Positions 46,311 to 55,557 of a stretch of DNA of 64,000 nucleotides are shown here, piece after piece (position 1 is the first letter of the stretch; each line of letters starts with the position of its first letter). Below the pieces are notes generated by a model. That model saw nothing but the letters and a program-made list of their open reading frames with translations, was not told where the DNA came from and made no database searches. A program made the translations under genes and the position numbers. The stretch covers positions 3,286,001 to 3,350,000 of the forward strand of contig NZ_CP084115.1 in the NCBI RefSeq assembly GCF_020217465.1. The letters run 5' to 3'. This DNA is from Cobetia amphilecti. Its GTDB lineage: Bacteria; Pseudomonadota; Gammaproteobacteria; Pseudomonadales; Halomonadaceae.

Positions 46311-46814
46311 CTATTTTACCTGCTTGGTGACGATGTAGGTGAAATAGCGATCGATGCCCAGCTCTGACACCAGCCAGTGATCGACCAGACGCTGATAGGC
46401 ATCGATGCTGGCGGTCTCCAGCCGCAACAGATAGTCCACCCCGCCGCCGACGGCGACGCACTCGATCACCTCATCCGCCTCTCGCATGGCACGCTCGAAG
46501 CGCTGGAAGCTGCCGGCATCATGATGCTTGAGGTGGATCTCGACCCACACCGGCGTGCGCGGGGCAGCCCCCGGAGCAGCGCCACCCTGCTGCTCACTCA
46601 GGCGCTGCTGATTGATGATGGCGGCATAGCCCTCGATGATGCCTGCCTGCTCGAGGCGCTTGACGCGCTCCCAGCACGGGCTGACCGACAGGTTGATCTC
46701 CTCGGCCAGCCGCGACTTGGTGATGCGACCATCACGCTCGAGTATCGCCAGAATCTTGAGATCGAAGGCATCCAGCTTCGGCGCTGGCTGCGAGCGGGAG
46801 GGGCTCACGCTCAT
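46311..46814 (-). CDS. doeX: Lrp/AsnC-type regulator of ectoine degradation
   Basis: Regulator of 167 residues. The helix-turn-helix is in LDAFDLKILAILERDGRITK to CWERVKRLEQAGII (residues 14-60). An RAM/ligand-binding domain ends with FTYIVTKQVK. Its ATG overlaps the doeB stop (ATGA), giving doeA-doeB-doeX order as in Halomonas elongata, where DoeX is the Lrp-type regulator of the pathway. Assignment rests on context plus family. Confidence 0.9.
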   Translation of the reverse strand: MSVSPSRSQPAPKLDAFDLKILAILERDGRITKSRLAEEINLSVSPCWERVKRLEQAGIIEGYAAIINQQRLSEQQGGAAPGAAPRTPVWVEIHLKHHDAGSFQRFERAMREADEVIECVAVGGGVDYLLRLETASIDAYQRLVDHWLVSELGIDRYFTYIVTKQVK

Positions 46815-47896
46815 GAGGCCTCTCGCGCCAGGTCGCCCACGACTTCCGCGATCACCGCCAGGGTGTCGCCCAGACTCACCTGGGCCGGGAAGCGCCGCGC
46901 CACCAGCACGCCATCACGGGCGGCGCGATATTCCACCGCCGCCTGACCGGCGCGCCCCAGCGGATAGACCCGCGCCACGCATTGGCCCGCCGTGACCTGC
47001 TCGCCGAGTGCCACGCACAGCTCCAGCAGCCCTTCATGCTCACTCTGCACGTAACAGCTGGCATCCGGCATGTCGATCAACAGCGGCGCGTTCGTCTGGC
47101 TGGCACGCTGGCGCTCGATGTCCTGCTCCAGATCCGCGCGACTGCGCTCGCGCAGCACACCACTGAAGGCGAGGAAGTTGTCGACGCCACGGTCGGCGAT
47201 CGCCTGACGCTCCGGCGTGGTGGAACCGCCACCGCCCAGCTCCGTGGTGACGAAGACCTTGCCCTGGCGCTCCACTGCAGTGTCGTAAAGTGCCTCGGCG
47301 TCCAGCTCGAACATCATCATCGCCGAGGGTGCCCCGAAGGCCAGCGCCCCGGCCAGGCTCTCGGCTTCCTGCAGACGACACTGCTCGACGCCCAGCGACT
47401 CCTCGAGATAGTCGAGACGGTGCGCGGCCGCGAACGGCAGGATATCCAGGGTGCGGCCGCCGGAATGCAGGTCCAGCGCATAGTCGCACTGCGGCACCAG
47501 CACCCGGGTGAAGTAGTCGGCGATCTGCTCGGTCGGGCCGCCGGTGGGGTCGCCGGGGAAGCTGCGGTTGAGGTTGCCGCCATCGAGAGGCGAACAACGC
47601 CGCCCGGCCTTGGCCGCCAGCGCATTCATGGTCGGCACGATGATGACGCGGCCCTTGACGTCCTCGGCAGTCAGACGCGCCGCCAGCTTGTAGAGCGCGG
47701 TGATGCCTTCGTACTCGTCGCCATGATTGCCGCCGGTCAGCAATACCGTCGGCCCCTCACCATTGGCGATCACGCTGATCGGGGTCATCACCGCGCCCCA
47801 CGCCGACTCGTCAGTCGAGATCGGCAGCTTGAAGAAACCGTGCTGAACGCCATCGGCGAACAGATCGATGGTCAGACTGACGGGGGACTCTCGCAT
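46811..47896 (-). CDS. doeB: N-acetyl-L-2,4-diaminobutyrate deacetylase
   Basis: Removes the acetyl group from N-alpha-acetyl-diaminobutyrate, the second step of ectoine breakdown. The 361-residue protein belongs to the zinc-dependent aspartoacylase/succinylglutamate desuccinylase family. Zinc ligands are expected in GGNHGDEYEG (His, Glu; near residue 57) and in ALDLHSGGR (His, near 145). AAGGAG precedes the ATG by seven bases. It follows doeA by 45 bp and overlaps doeX. Confidence 0.92.
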   Translation of the reverse strand: MRESPVSLTIDLFADGVQHGFFKLPISTDESAWGAVMTPISVIANGEGPTVLLTGGNHGDEYEGITALYKLAARLTAEDVKGRVIIVPTMNALAAKAGRRCSPLDGGNLNRSFPGDPTGGPTEQIADYFTRVLVPQCDYALDLHSGGRTLDILPFAAAHRLDYLEESLGVEQCRLQEAESLAGALAFGAPSAMMMFELDAEALYDTAVERQGKVFVTTELGGGGSTTPERQAIADRGVDNFLAFSGVLRERSRADLEQDIERQRASQTNAPLLIDMPDASCYVQSEHEGLLELCVALGEQVTAGQCVARVYPLGRAGQAAVEYRAARDGVLVARRFPAQVSLGDTLAVIAEVVGDLAREAS

Positions 47897-47941
47897 GACA
47901 CCACTCCTTGTTATGGCGGGCTGCTGACACTTGTCGGCAGG

Positions 47942-49252
47942 CTATTTGACGAACAGCTGGCGCGGCACATCACACAGCGGCTCGGCACCGTTTTCCGTGA
48001 TCAGGATCGACTCGGTGATCTCGAGCCCCCAGTCGTCCATCCACATGCCGGGCATGAAGTGGAAGGTCATGCCCGGTTCCAGCACGGTCTCGTCACTGGG
48101 GCGCAGACTCATGGTGCGCTCGCCCCAGTCCGGCGGATAGCTGATGCCGATGGGATAGCCGCAGCGCGCGCCGCCACGGTCGAAGCCGTACTTGTCCATC
48201 GCCGCGCCCAGCGCCAGCGCGATGTCACAGCAGCGATTGCCGGGTTTGGCGATGGCCAGTCCGCTCTCGATGCCTTCCAGCAAGGCGGACTCACCACGCA
48301 CGAAATCGCGCGGCGGGCGGCCGAGAAACACGGTACGCGACAGCGGCGCGTGATAGCGCTTGTAGCAGCCGGCCAGCTCGAAGAAGGTGCCCTCGCCCTG
48401 GCGAAATGGCGTGTCATCCCAGGTCAGGTGCGGCGCGGCGGCATCACTGCCGGTGGGCAGCAGCGGCACGATGGCCGGATAGTCGCCACCGAGAATCTCA
48501 CCCTCGGGGCCGATCACGCCCTCGACGCCGACCCGGTAGATCTCCGCGACCAGCGCACTCTTGGGCAGGCCCGGCTCGATCATCTCCAGAATGCGTGAAT
48601 GCATGCGCTCGACGATGCGCCCGGCCACGCGCATATAGGCGATTTCCTGCTCGGACTTGATCGCGCGACACCAGTTGACCAGCGAGTTGGCATCCACCAG
48701 CCGTGCGTGGGGCAGCTCCTTGACCAGCGACAGATGCGCCCGCGCCGAATAGTAATAGTTGTCGAGCTCGACCCCGACGACCCCATCGTGCCAGCCACGC
48801 TGCGGCAGGATGGACTGGGCGAGAAACTCCATCGGATGCATGTCCGGATTCTGCACGTAGTAATCCGGATACCACAGGATGTTGTCCTCCCCCATCCAGC
48901 AGGTACGCAGCGCGCCGTTGCCGTCCTGACGACGCCCATACCAGACCGGCTCGCCGGAAAGCCCCAGCAGCACGCACTGGTGCACATAGAAGGACCAGCC
49001 GTCGTAGCCGGTCAGCCACGCCATGTTGGAGGGGTCGGAAATCACCATCACATCGATACCGGCACGCGCCATGGCCTCACGCACCCGCTGGATGCGCGCG
49101 CGATACTCGCCGATGGTGAAGGCCTGACGGCCAGCGGACAGCGCGCGTGGCGTCCAGTCACTCTCGGTGGCCGGTGCCTCGCTGCTGGGCAAGGTGGCCA
49201 GGCCAGCAAAGGCTGGCTGGGGCGCACCAGTATGGGGCGGGAATTGACTCAT
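47942..49252 (-). CDS. doeA: Ectoine hydrolase
   Basis: Opens the ectoine ring to N-acetyl-diaminobutyrate. The 436-residue protein has a creatinase/M24 (pita-bread) fold: an N-terminal domain containing DVMVISDPSNMAWLTGYDGWSFYVHQ, then the catalytic domain with GPEGEILGGDYPAI, FFELAGCYKRYHAPLSRTVFLG and MTFHFMPGMW. The frame is open to 49465, but MSQFPPH at 49252 has AAGGAG upstream. First gene of doeABX. Ectoine lets the cell recycle its compatible solute as carbon and nitrogen source. Confidence 0.93.
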   Translation of the reverse strand: MSQFPPHTGAPQPAFAGLATLPSSEAPATESDWTPRALSAGRQAFTIGEYRARIQRVREAMARAGIDVMVISDPSNMAWLTGYDGWSFYVHQCVLLGLSGEPVWYGRRQDGNGALRTCWMGEDNILWYPDYYVQNPDMHPMEFLAQSILPQRGWHDGVVGVELDNYYYSARAHLSLVKELPHARLVDANSLVNWCRAIKSEQEIAYMRVAGRIVERMHSRILEMIEPGLPKSALVAEIYRVGVEGVIGPEGEILGGDYPAIVPLLPTGSDAAAPHLTWDDTPFRQGEGTFFELAGCYKRYHAPLSRTVFLGRPPRDFVRGESALLEGIESGLAIAKPGNRCCDIALALGAAMDKYGFDRGGARCGYPIGISYPPDWGERTMSLRPSDETVLEPGMTFHFMPGMWMDDWGLEITESILITENGAEPLCDVPRQLFVK

Positions 49253-49696
49253 GCAGCGCTCCTTTTCGATCAGGCCTTGAGGCAAGCAGCACGTTGGGGC
49301 GGAGCCAGTGGCCATACGCAGGGCCAGGCGGCGGGTGACCGACCTGCCAGCCACACCGGGCTGACACTGCCTGCCTGCGCCGCGAGCGAACGATGCGCCC
49401 CGCGGGTCGGCAGGGTCGGCGTACATGCGTACATCCGAATTCCCCTCTGGATTCGAGTCTGTCACTCTGCCAACAACGGGTCAAAGGACGACTCTGGCAC
49501 TGTCGCCCTTCGCTTGAGCCCTTGCAAGGCCTGCGCCATTGCCGCCCGCGAGCAGGCCATGCCCGCAAGACAATGGCGCATGGTGAGGCGACAACTCCAG
49601 CCCCTTTGCACAGAGCCACGAACAGAGCCTACGAACAGGCCGGGACAGCTCAAAAATCCCGACCCGCCACCCAGCGTCCCTGAAGAGGAGAACAGC
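49253..49696. promoter_or_regulatory. Divergent region upstream of doeA
   Basis: A 444-bp gap separates doeA from the divergent dehydrogenase gene. A tandem octamer, GCGTACATGCGTACAT (49419-49434), lies about 170 bp before doeA and is a possible regulator site. The antisense frames here are not credible genes. Confidence 0.4.
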
Positions 49697-50713
49697 ATGC
49701 GAATACTGGTACATCATGAACGCGCCGAACGTTGGTGCGATGCTCTGCGTCAGCGCTTGTGCGATACCGCCGACGCCAAGGGGTCGCGGCAAGGTGAGTC
49801 GTCGGAGCAATCGTCGGAACCGTCATCAAAACAAGCGCCGTTGGAAATCGTTGCCGATGACGGCGAGATGCTGGGCGATGTGCTGGTGGTGTGGGCGCCG
49901 CCTGCGGCGCTGTTCGAGCGCCACCGTGATCATGACGTCAAGGCGATTCTCAACCTGGGCGCGGGCGTCGACAGCCTGCTCGACAACCCGGCACTGCCTG
50001 ACGATGTGCCGGTGCTCAAGCTGAGCGATGCCGGCATGGCCAGCCACATGCTGGATTACGTGCGCTACGGCCTGCTGCATTTTCGGCGTGACTTCGACCG
50101 CTACGCCAGACAGCAGGCGGACATCCAGTGGGCCCCGCACCGCGTGGTGCGCGCCCACCAGTACCCGGTGGCTGTGCTCGGACTCGGCGCTATCGGCAGC
50201 CAGATCGCCGAATCACTGGCGGCAGACGGCTATCCGGTACATGGCTTCAGCCGCAGCGCCCACACGTTGCAGGGCGTGACCTGCCACCATGAGACCGGCG
50301 CAGGCGGCCGCTCGCTCAAGCAAGTACTGGGTGACGAGTCGCTCGGCCTCAAGGCGGTGATCAACCTGTTGCCCAATACGCCGGCGACGAGAGACGTGTT
50401 GAACGCCGACGTCTTCCAGGCGCTGCCCGACGACGCTGTGCTGATCAATCCGGGGCGCGGCAGCAGCGTGGTCGAGGAGGATCTGGTCGCGGCGCTCGAG
50501 GAAGGCAAGCTCAGGGGCGCCCTGCTCGATGTCTTCCAGCACGAGCCACTGGCCGAGGACAGCCCGCTGTGGCACCAGCCGCGCGTGATCATCACGCCGC
50601 ATGCCGCCGCGCCGACCCCGGTGGCCGAGGCCGCCGACCAGCTGGCCGACAACATTCGCCGCATTCAGCGGGGTGAGGTGCTGACCGGTATCAGCCGCGA
50701 GCACGGTTATTGA
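49697..50713 (+). CDS. D-2-hydroxyacid dehydrogenase, GhrA-like
   Basis: NAD(P)-dependent 2-ketoacid reductase of 338 residues, probably glyoxylate/hydroxypyruvate type. NAD motif VLGLGAIGSQIAESL is near residue 158, the catalytic Arg in NPGRGSS, Glu in HEPLAED and His in ITPHAAAPT. A Ser/Glu-rich insert near residues 30-48 (ESSEQSSEPSSK) looks like a local repeat expansion. GAGGAG at 49685-49690 fixes the ATG; upstream frame is antisense to doeA and is not part of the gene. It is divergent from doeA; a link to ectoine is not proven. Confidence 0.87.
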   Translation: MRILVHHERAERWCDALRQRLCDTADAKGSRQGESSEQSSEPSSKQAPLEIVADDGEMLGDVLVVWAPPAALFERHRDHDVKAILNLGAGVDSLLDNPALPDDVPVLKLSDAGMASHMLDYVRYGLLHFRRDFDRYARQQADIQWAPHRVVRAHQYPVAVLGLGAIGSQIAESLAADGYPVHGFSRSAHTLQGVTCHHETGAGGRSLKQVLGDESLGLKAVINLLPNTPATRDVLNADVFQALPDDAVLINPGRGSSVVEEDLVAALEEGKLRGALLDVFQHEPLAEDSPLWHQPRVIITPHAAAPTPVAEAADQLADNIRRIQRGEVLTGISREHGY

Positions 50714-50767
50714 GCGCGCTGGCGCGCGGTGCTCAACCGGCGATCAGACGTCACCACCTGACAGCCA

Positions 50768-51235
50768 TCACAGCGGCAGCGCGGTGGTCGTCTTGATGCG
50801 CTCCATCGCGAAGCGGGCCGACACGTCGCTCAGCTCGTCGATGGTGTTGACCAGCCGCTTGTAGACGCGGTCGTAGGCGTTCATGTCCTCGACCTGCACC
50901 TTGAGGAGATAGTCGTAGTCACCGGCCATGCGATAGAACTCGGTGACTTCCTCGATCTCCTCGACGATGGCCACGAAACGCTCGAACCAGGCCCGCGAGT
51001 GATCGCGGGTCTTGAGCTGCACGAAGGCCGTCAGCCCCATGCCGATCAGCTCGGCATTCAGCAATGCCACCCGTGCGGTGATCACGCCACACTCTTCCAG
51101 GCGCTTGAGGCGCTTCCAGCAGGGAGACGTGGTCAGATGCACGGCTTCCGCCAGCGCCGCCAACGACAGGCTGGCATCGCGCTGCAGCAGCCGCAGCAGG
51201 GCGCGGTCCGTGGCATCGAGCACTATTTTCTCCAT
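50768..51235 (-). CDS. decR: Lrp-family regulator, DecR/YbaO-like
   Basis: Regulator of 155 residues. [20 protein letters not shown] to [14 protein letters not shown] is the helix-turn-helix. The ligand domain runs through [15 protein letters not shown] and [14 protein letters not shown] to [14 protein letters not shown]. The whole length tracks E. coli DecR (YbaO), which senses cysteine and induces a detoxifying desulfidase. I chose ATG 51235 over the longer frame to 51421. It is divergent from a PLP enzyme. Confidence 0.85.
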   Translation of the reverse strand: MEKIVLDATDRALLRLLQRDASLSLAALAEAVHLTTSPCWKRLKRLEECGVITARVALLNAELIGMGLTAFVQLKTRDHSRAWFERFVAIVEEIEEVTEFYRMAGDYDYLLKVQVEDMNAYDRVYKRLVNTIDELSDVSARFAMERIKTTTALPL

Positions 51236-51257
51236 TACCCTCACCTCGCAATGAATT

Positions 51258-51297
51258 CTTGCCATGAAACATGGCTCACGCCATGACAACTGGCAAG
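51258..51297. promoter_or_regulatory. Candidate operator between decR-like and PLP-enzyme genes
   Basis: CTTGCCA (51258-51264) and TGGCAAG (51291-51297) are inverted arms. Inside them, GCCATG-AAA-CATGGC (51261-51275) is a second dyad, and GCCATG recurs at 51280. The site sits in a 120-bp divergent promoter region, as expected for Lrp-type autoregulation. Confidence 0.6.
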
Positions 51298-51355
51298 TTT
51301 TGCTTGGCGGCTGGTCGTACCATGAAAGCTCCTTACTGCGACCGGAAATGCCGCC

Positions 51356-52579
51356 ATGCCGACCACTGACTCGCCCTCGATAGCGCCTTTCAGCACGCCC
51401 ACAGCACAGCACGCCCCGCACGCGAGTCAGCGCGAGTCATGGCGCCAACGCAGCCTCATGAAGCTTGCGGCCTTGAAGGCCGCCACCCCGGTAACCCCGC
51501 TGCTGGAACTCAGCCTGCGCGGACTGGGCGAGGCGCGCATCCTGATCAAGGACGAGCGGGCGCATGCCAGCGGCTCGCTCAAGCATCGCCTGGCGATGTC
51601 GCTGTTCGAGCAGGCCCTGCAAAAGGATTGGCTGACGCCCGGCAGCCCGGTGATCGAAGCCTCCTCGGGCTCCACCGCGGTTTCTGAAGCGTGGCTGGCA
51701 CGCAGGCTGGGGCTGGAATTCATTGCCGTGGTGCCCAGGGGCACCGCCTTTTTCAAGCAGCAAGCGATTCGTGGCGAGGGCGGGCGCGTGGTGGAAATCG
51801 AGGACCCCGCTCGGCTCTGTCAGCATGCACAGGCGCTTGCCGATGACAGCGGCGGTCACTTCATCAATCAATTCCGCCTTGCCGCCACGGCCGGCGACTG
51901 GCGCAGCGACGGGGCCGGCGACTGGGCAAGCGACACCAGCCTGCCCGGGGAGTGCCTGGCACAGATCGCCGCGCGTGAGCTGCCCGAGCTGCAGGCGGTA
52001 TTTCTCGGCGCCGGTACCGGCGGCAGCGCCGCCAGCTTCGCGCGCCATCTGCGCCACAAGCGCCACCTGCATCAGGGGAGCCACCTGCATCAGGGGAGCC
52101 ATCTGCATCACGGGAGCCATCGTGCCCGCGTGATCGGCGTGGACCCCGAGCACTCCGTCTATCACGCCTGCTGGCAGCACCATCGTGCCCACGGCGCCCG
52201 TACGACCCGCCTGCCCGTCCCGCAGGCGGCCAACCCCATCGAAGGCATCGGCCGCCCCTGCGTGCTGGAGGCATTCGACCCCGCGCATTTCGATGACTAC
52301 CGGCGCATCGCGGATGCGCGCAGTCAGGCGGCCGCGCTGTGGCTAGCCGAGCATGCCGGGCTTGAGGTCGGCCCCTCCACCGGTACCGCCTTCGCGGGGC
52401 TGCTCGAGAGGCTGGCGCTCAGGCGCGCACGCGGTGAGTCGCTGGCCGGCAGCTGGTTGCTGCTGGCCTGTGATCACGCCGAGCGTTATGCCACCACGCT
52501 GGGCAATCCCGCATGGCGAGCCGCACAGCAATCGCGGCTCGCCCCGCAGCGGGCCTGGATCGAGGCGTTTGCCGATTGA
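51356..52579 (+). CDS. PLP-dependent enzyme of the cysteine-synthase/desulfidase fold
   Basis: Fold type II PLP enzyme of 407 residues. PLP lysine is Lys76 in SGSLKHRLA, the substrate loop is [11 protein letters not shown] (residues 103-113) and the phosphate loop is [10 protein letters not shown] (218-227). The family includes cysteine synthases and desulfhydrases; divergent pairing with a DecR-like regulator suggests cysteine or related amino-acid breakdown. Two repeat-like insertions are odd: [14 protein letters not shown] near residue 181 and a His-rich triple repeat at 237-254. The exact reaction is unassigned. Confidence 0.8.
   Translation: MPTTDSPSIAPFSTPTAQHAPHASQRESWRQRSLMKLAALKAATPVTPLLELSLRGLGEARILIKDERAHASGSLKHRLAMSLFEQALQKDWLTPGSPVIEASSGSTAVSEAWLARRLGLEFIAVVPRGTAFFKQQAIRGEGGRVVEIEDPARLCQHAQALADDSGGHFINQFRLAATAGDWRSDGAGDWASDTSLPGECLAQIAARELPELQAVFLGAGTGGSAASFARHLRHKRHLHQGSHLHQGSHLHHGSHRARVIGVDPEHSVYHACWQHHRAHGARTTRLPVPQAANPIEGIGRPCVLEAFDPAHFDDYRRIADARSQAAALWLAEHAGLEVGPSTGTAFAGLLERLALRRARGESLAGSWLLLACDHAERYATTLGNPAWRAAQQSRLAPQRAWIEAFAD
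52064..52117 (+). repeat. Three in-frame 18-bp units encoding HLHQGS
   Basis: CACCTGCATCAGGGGAGC occurs twice (52064, 52082), then once with two changes (52100). The protein reads [18 protein letters not shown] and then SHRARVIG. The insert lies just after the phosphate-binding loop, where the family normally has a short turn. Confidence 0.92.
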
Positions 52580-52612
52580 AACGACGCCTGTTTTACGCCC
52601 CCGCCTGAAACG

Positions 52613-52642
52613 ACGACACCCCGCCGAGTGGCAGGGTGTCGT
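52613..52642. terminator. Hairpin between convergent genes
   Basis: ACGACACCC (52613-52621) pairs with GGGTGTCGT (52634-52642). It lies between the PLP-enzyme gene and the DJ-1-like gene; T-tracts are short. Confidence 0.6.
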
Positions 52643-52682
52643 AAAGCCCATCCGATGCGATGGCGTGGCTAGCAGGGGTGAA

Positions 52683-53243
52683 TCACACCAGCAGCGCCTG
52701 GAACTGACGCAGCCATTCCGGATGCGCCGGCCACGCCGGTGCAGTCACCAGCTTGCCGGAGGTCACGGCGTCGGTCACTTCCAGCGACACGAACTCACCG
52801 CCCGCCAGCTTCACCTCCGGCGCACAGGCCGGATAGGCGCTGACGCGATGGCCTTCCAGCGACATGGCGGCGGCCAGCAGCTGCGGGCCATGACAGACGG
52901 CGGCGATGGGCTTGTCGGCCTCGACGAAGTGACGCACCATCGCCAGCACACGCTCATCCAGACGCAGATACTCGGGGGCGCGGCCACCGGGGATCAGCAA
53001 CGCGTCGTAACTCTCGACGGCGATCTCGGCGAAGCTGGCGTTGAGCGCGAAGTTGTGGCCCGGCTTCTCGGTGTAGGTCTGATCACCTTCGAAGTCGTGG
53101 ATGGCGGTCTTGACGATATCGCCTTCCGTCTTGTCCGGGCAGACGACATCCACGCGATGCCCCATCGCCTGCAGCGCCTGGAACGGCACCATCAGCTCAT
53201 AATCTTCTACAAAATCCCCGGCAATGATGACAATGCTGGCCAT
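52683..53243 (-). CDS. DJ-1/PfpI family protein
   Basis: Protein of 186 residues with the class I glutamine-amidotransferase-like fold. The nucleophile cysteine is in [12 protein letters not shown] near residue 117, with [12 protein letters not shown] near 84. Members act as glyoxalases, deglycases or stress hydrolases; which applies here is unclear. AGGAG precedes the ATG. A divergent DUF3108 gene follows a 258-bp gap. Confidence 0.88.
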   Translation of the reverse strand: MASIVIIAGDFVEDYELMVPFQALQAMGHRVDVVCPDKTEGDIVKTAIHDFEGDQTYTEKPGHNFALNASFAEIAVESYDALLIPGGRAPEYLRLDERVLAMVRHFVEADKPIAAVCHGPQLLAAAMSLEGHRVSAYPACAPEVKLAGGEFVSLEVTDAVTSGKLVTAPAWPAHPEWLRQFQALLV

Positions 53244-53501
53244 GATGATCTCCTGATTGGACCCAACGTCTAGGTACGCGCCGCGCGCGGCGGGAAGGAC
53301 AAGGCAGTTACAGAGTACCTATCCATTGCACATGAGCAAGCGCTGAAATATCGTCGTGGCCGCCTGACGGGCGTTGGCTTGATTGTGGATCGCCTCAACA
53401 TCATTACATCATCACGTGCAGTCGCCCTGCCCCGTCGCTGCCTGACCGCTCGACACCCCCATTCACAGGCCACGGCTCCAGTGCCGGTCTCGGGAGTCAC
53501 C

Positions 53502-54365
53502 ATGACCCTGCCATCTTCCGCCTTGTCTCACTTCTCTCAAGCCCCCATGCGGCGCGGCGCTTGCACCGCCACACGCGCCGATCAGACCTCGGCATGGCAG
53601 CGCCTGTGGCGCGCAGGCCTGGGGGCGCTCCTGCTGCTGGCGGGCAGTGCCCAGGCGGCCAGCGATGAGGCCGCTGTCGGCCCTGAGGCGCCCCTGGCGC
53701 CTGTCGCCAGCATCGCGCCGGTGCCCTTCACCGCCCACTACACCCTGGTGCTGGATGGCTGGCCGGACGTGCCCATCACCCAGCGCGTCAGCCAGAGCGG
53801 CGAGTTGTACATCGCCAGCATGGAGGCCTCCATCAAGGTCGCCAGTGGCTATGAGCAGGGCCGCTTCACGCTCGCGGAGGGCCGCCTGCTGCCCGAGGGC
53901 TATCGCTCCGGCTATCGACTGGCCGGCATCGGCAAGGACTACAACCGGGAAGCGCCGGAGGCAGGCGACACCCGCCTGCCTGACCGTCAGAGCCTGCTGG
54001 TACTGCTGAGCCAGCAGGTCGACAGCCAATGGAGCGAGCAGGCCTGTCTGGCCGCGACGCCCTGCTCACTGGATTATCTCGACCACAAGGGCCGCCAGCG
54101 CACCTTGATGTACGAGATCCAGGGCCAGGAAACGCGCCAGGCGGCACAGCGCACCTTCCGCACCCTGCGTATCGAGGCGTGGCGCAAGCATCGCGAACAC
54201 AAGCACTACCGTATCTGGCTGGCGCCGCGCTGGCCGGGCCTGATGGTCGGCCTCGATTACCTCGACTACGAAGACGTCATGGACAAGGACGGCAACCGCA
54301 ACGGCGAGGTGCCGCCGCGCTCGGCCCATCTGACCCTGAACCAGCTGAGCAGTGCCCGCCAGTGA
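53502..54365 (+). CDS. DUF3108 domain protein, exported
   Basis: Protein of 287 residues. A hydrophobic segment (AGLGALLLLAGSAQAAS, residues 37-53) acts as a signal sequence after a basic N-terminus. The DUF3108 domain follows: FTAHYTLVLDGWPDVPITQ through HKHYRIWLAPRWPGLMVGLDY. The ATG at 53502 has GGGAG five bases upstream; the open frame begins at 53379. DUF3108 proteins are envelope proteins of unknown function. Confidence 0.8.
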   Translation: MTLPSSALSHFSQAPMRRGACTATRADQTSAWQRLWRAGLGALLLLAGSAQAASDEAAVGPEAPLAPVASIAPVPFTAHYTLVLDGWPDVPITQRVSQSGELYIASMEASIKVASGYEQGRFTLAEGRLLPEGYRSGYRLAGIGKDYNREAPEAGDTRLPDRQSLLVLLSQQVDSQWSEQACLAATPCSLDYLDHKGRQRTLMYEIQGQETRQAAQRTFRTLRIEAWRKHREHKHYRIWLAPRWPGLMVGLDYLDYEDVMDKDGNRNGEVPPRSAHLTLNQLSSARQ

Positions 54366-54560
54366 TGACAGCTCCCGCCTCTAGCGCGGCTGATCATAAG
54401 CCCCGCTGATACGCCATCAGCAAGTCTCTCGCGCAATGGTGCTAGCGGGGTTATCCAGACTCCACGCCAACCGATATAGTAAGGCCCTTCGGCGGTATTC
54501 ACCGCCAATCAATCACTTGCGCCGCCCCTGCTGTCCGGGTGGCAACGCCAAGGAAGGGTC

Positions 54561-55487
54561 ATGCTGTCGGGTCTCATCTTCATTCTGCTGCCGCTGATAC
54601 TCGGCTATCTGGTACGCCTCACCGATCCTGGTCGCCTGGCGGTGGTCAATCGGCTGGTCAATGCCTCCATCTATCTCATCCTGTTCCTGATGGGCATGGG
54701 GCTGGCGGCGCTGGAGCAGTTGAGTGTCGGCATGGCCGCCATGAGCGGTCAGGCGTTGACGCTGTTCGCCATCATCACGCCGCTGAATCTGCTGGCGCTG
54801 TGGTGGCTGTCGCGCCGCAGCCCGCTGCGCGCCAATCCCGCCCAGGCGGTGGATGGCGCACCGATGACCCGCTGGCAGGCGCTGTCCGGCTCGCTGACCC
54901 TTGCCGCCGTGGTCGCGCTGGGGGTCGGCGCCGGCGTGCTGCTCAAGACCTTCGGCACCCAGCTTGATACCGACACCCTCGCCGAATGGGCGCTCTATGT
55001 GCTGCTGGCGCTGATCGGCTGCCAGCTCAGAAGCTCCGGCATGAGCCTGCGCCAGATCCTGCTCAATCGGCATGGCCTGATCATCGCGCTGACGGTGATG
55101 GCCAGTTCGCTACTCGGTGGCCTGCTGGCGGCCCCCTTGCTGGCGCTGGAGTGGAATCAGGGCATGGCGATCTCGGCCGGCTTCGGCTGGTACTCCCTGT
55201 CGGGGATCCTGATCGGTGATCAGCTCGGGCCGATTCTCGGCGGCGCCGCCTTCTTCAATGATCTGGCGCGCGAGCTGCTGGCCTTCGTGCTGATCCCCCT
55301 GACCATCCAGCGCTACACGCCGCTGGCCATCGGCATCGGCGGGGCCACCTCGATGGACTTCACGCTACCGGTGATCCAGCAGACCGGCGGCGTGGCCTGC
55401 GTCCCGGTCGCCGTCGTCTCGGGCTTCCTGCTGTCGCTGGCAGCGCCGCCGATGATCCTGTTCCTGCTCTCGCTGAGTCACGTCTGA
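54561..55487 (+). CDS. lysO: LysO-family lysine exporter
   Basis: Inner-membrane protein of 308 residues with about eight hydrophobic helices. The family signature GFGWYSLSGILIGDQLGP is near residue 210, with NDLARELLAF and ATSMDFTLPVIQ following. E. coli LysO (YbjE) exports lysine and thialysine. AAGGAAGG precedes the ATG. It is one gene before the gluconate repressor with no obvious terminator between. Confidence 0.88.
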   Translation: MLSGLIFILLPLILGYLVRLTDPGRLAVVNRLVNASIYLILFLMGMGLAALEQLSVGMAAMSGQALTLFAIITPLNLLALWWLSRRSPLRANPAQAVDGAPMTRWQALSGSLTLAAVVALGVGAGVLLKTFGTQLDTDTLAEWALYVLLALIGCQLRSSGMSLRQILLNRHGLIIALTVMASSLLGGLLAAPLLALEWNQGMAISAGFGWYSLSGILIGDQLGPILGGAAFFNDLARELLAFVLIPLTIQRYTPLAIGIGGATSMDFTLPVIQQTGGVACVPVAVVSGFLLSLAAPPMILFLLSLSHV

Positions 55488-55557
55488 TCCGCCGGGCAAG
55501 GCTTGCTCCCGGGCTGCCTTAACAGGGACACTCTTGTCCTCCTTCGCAGCCGCTTGA

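Noticed and set aside
48599-49696. Long in-frame extension upstream of the GhrA-like dehydrogenase
   Set aside because: It lies antisense to doeA and has no motifs. A strong ribosome site and the conserved start MRILVHH are at 49697.
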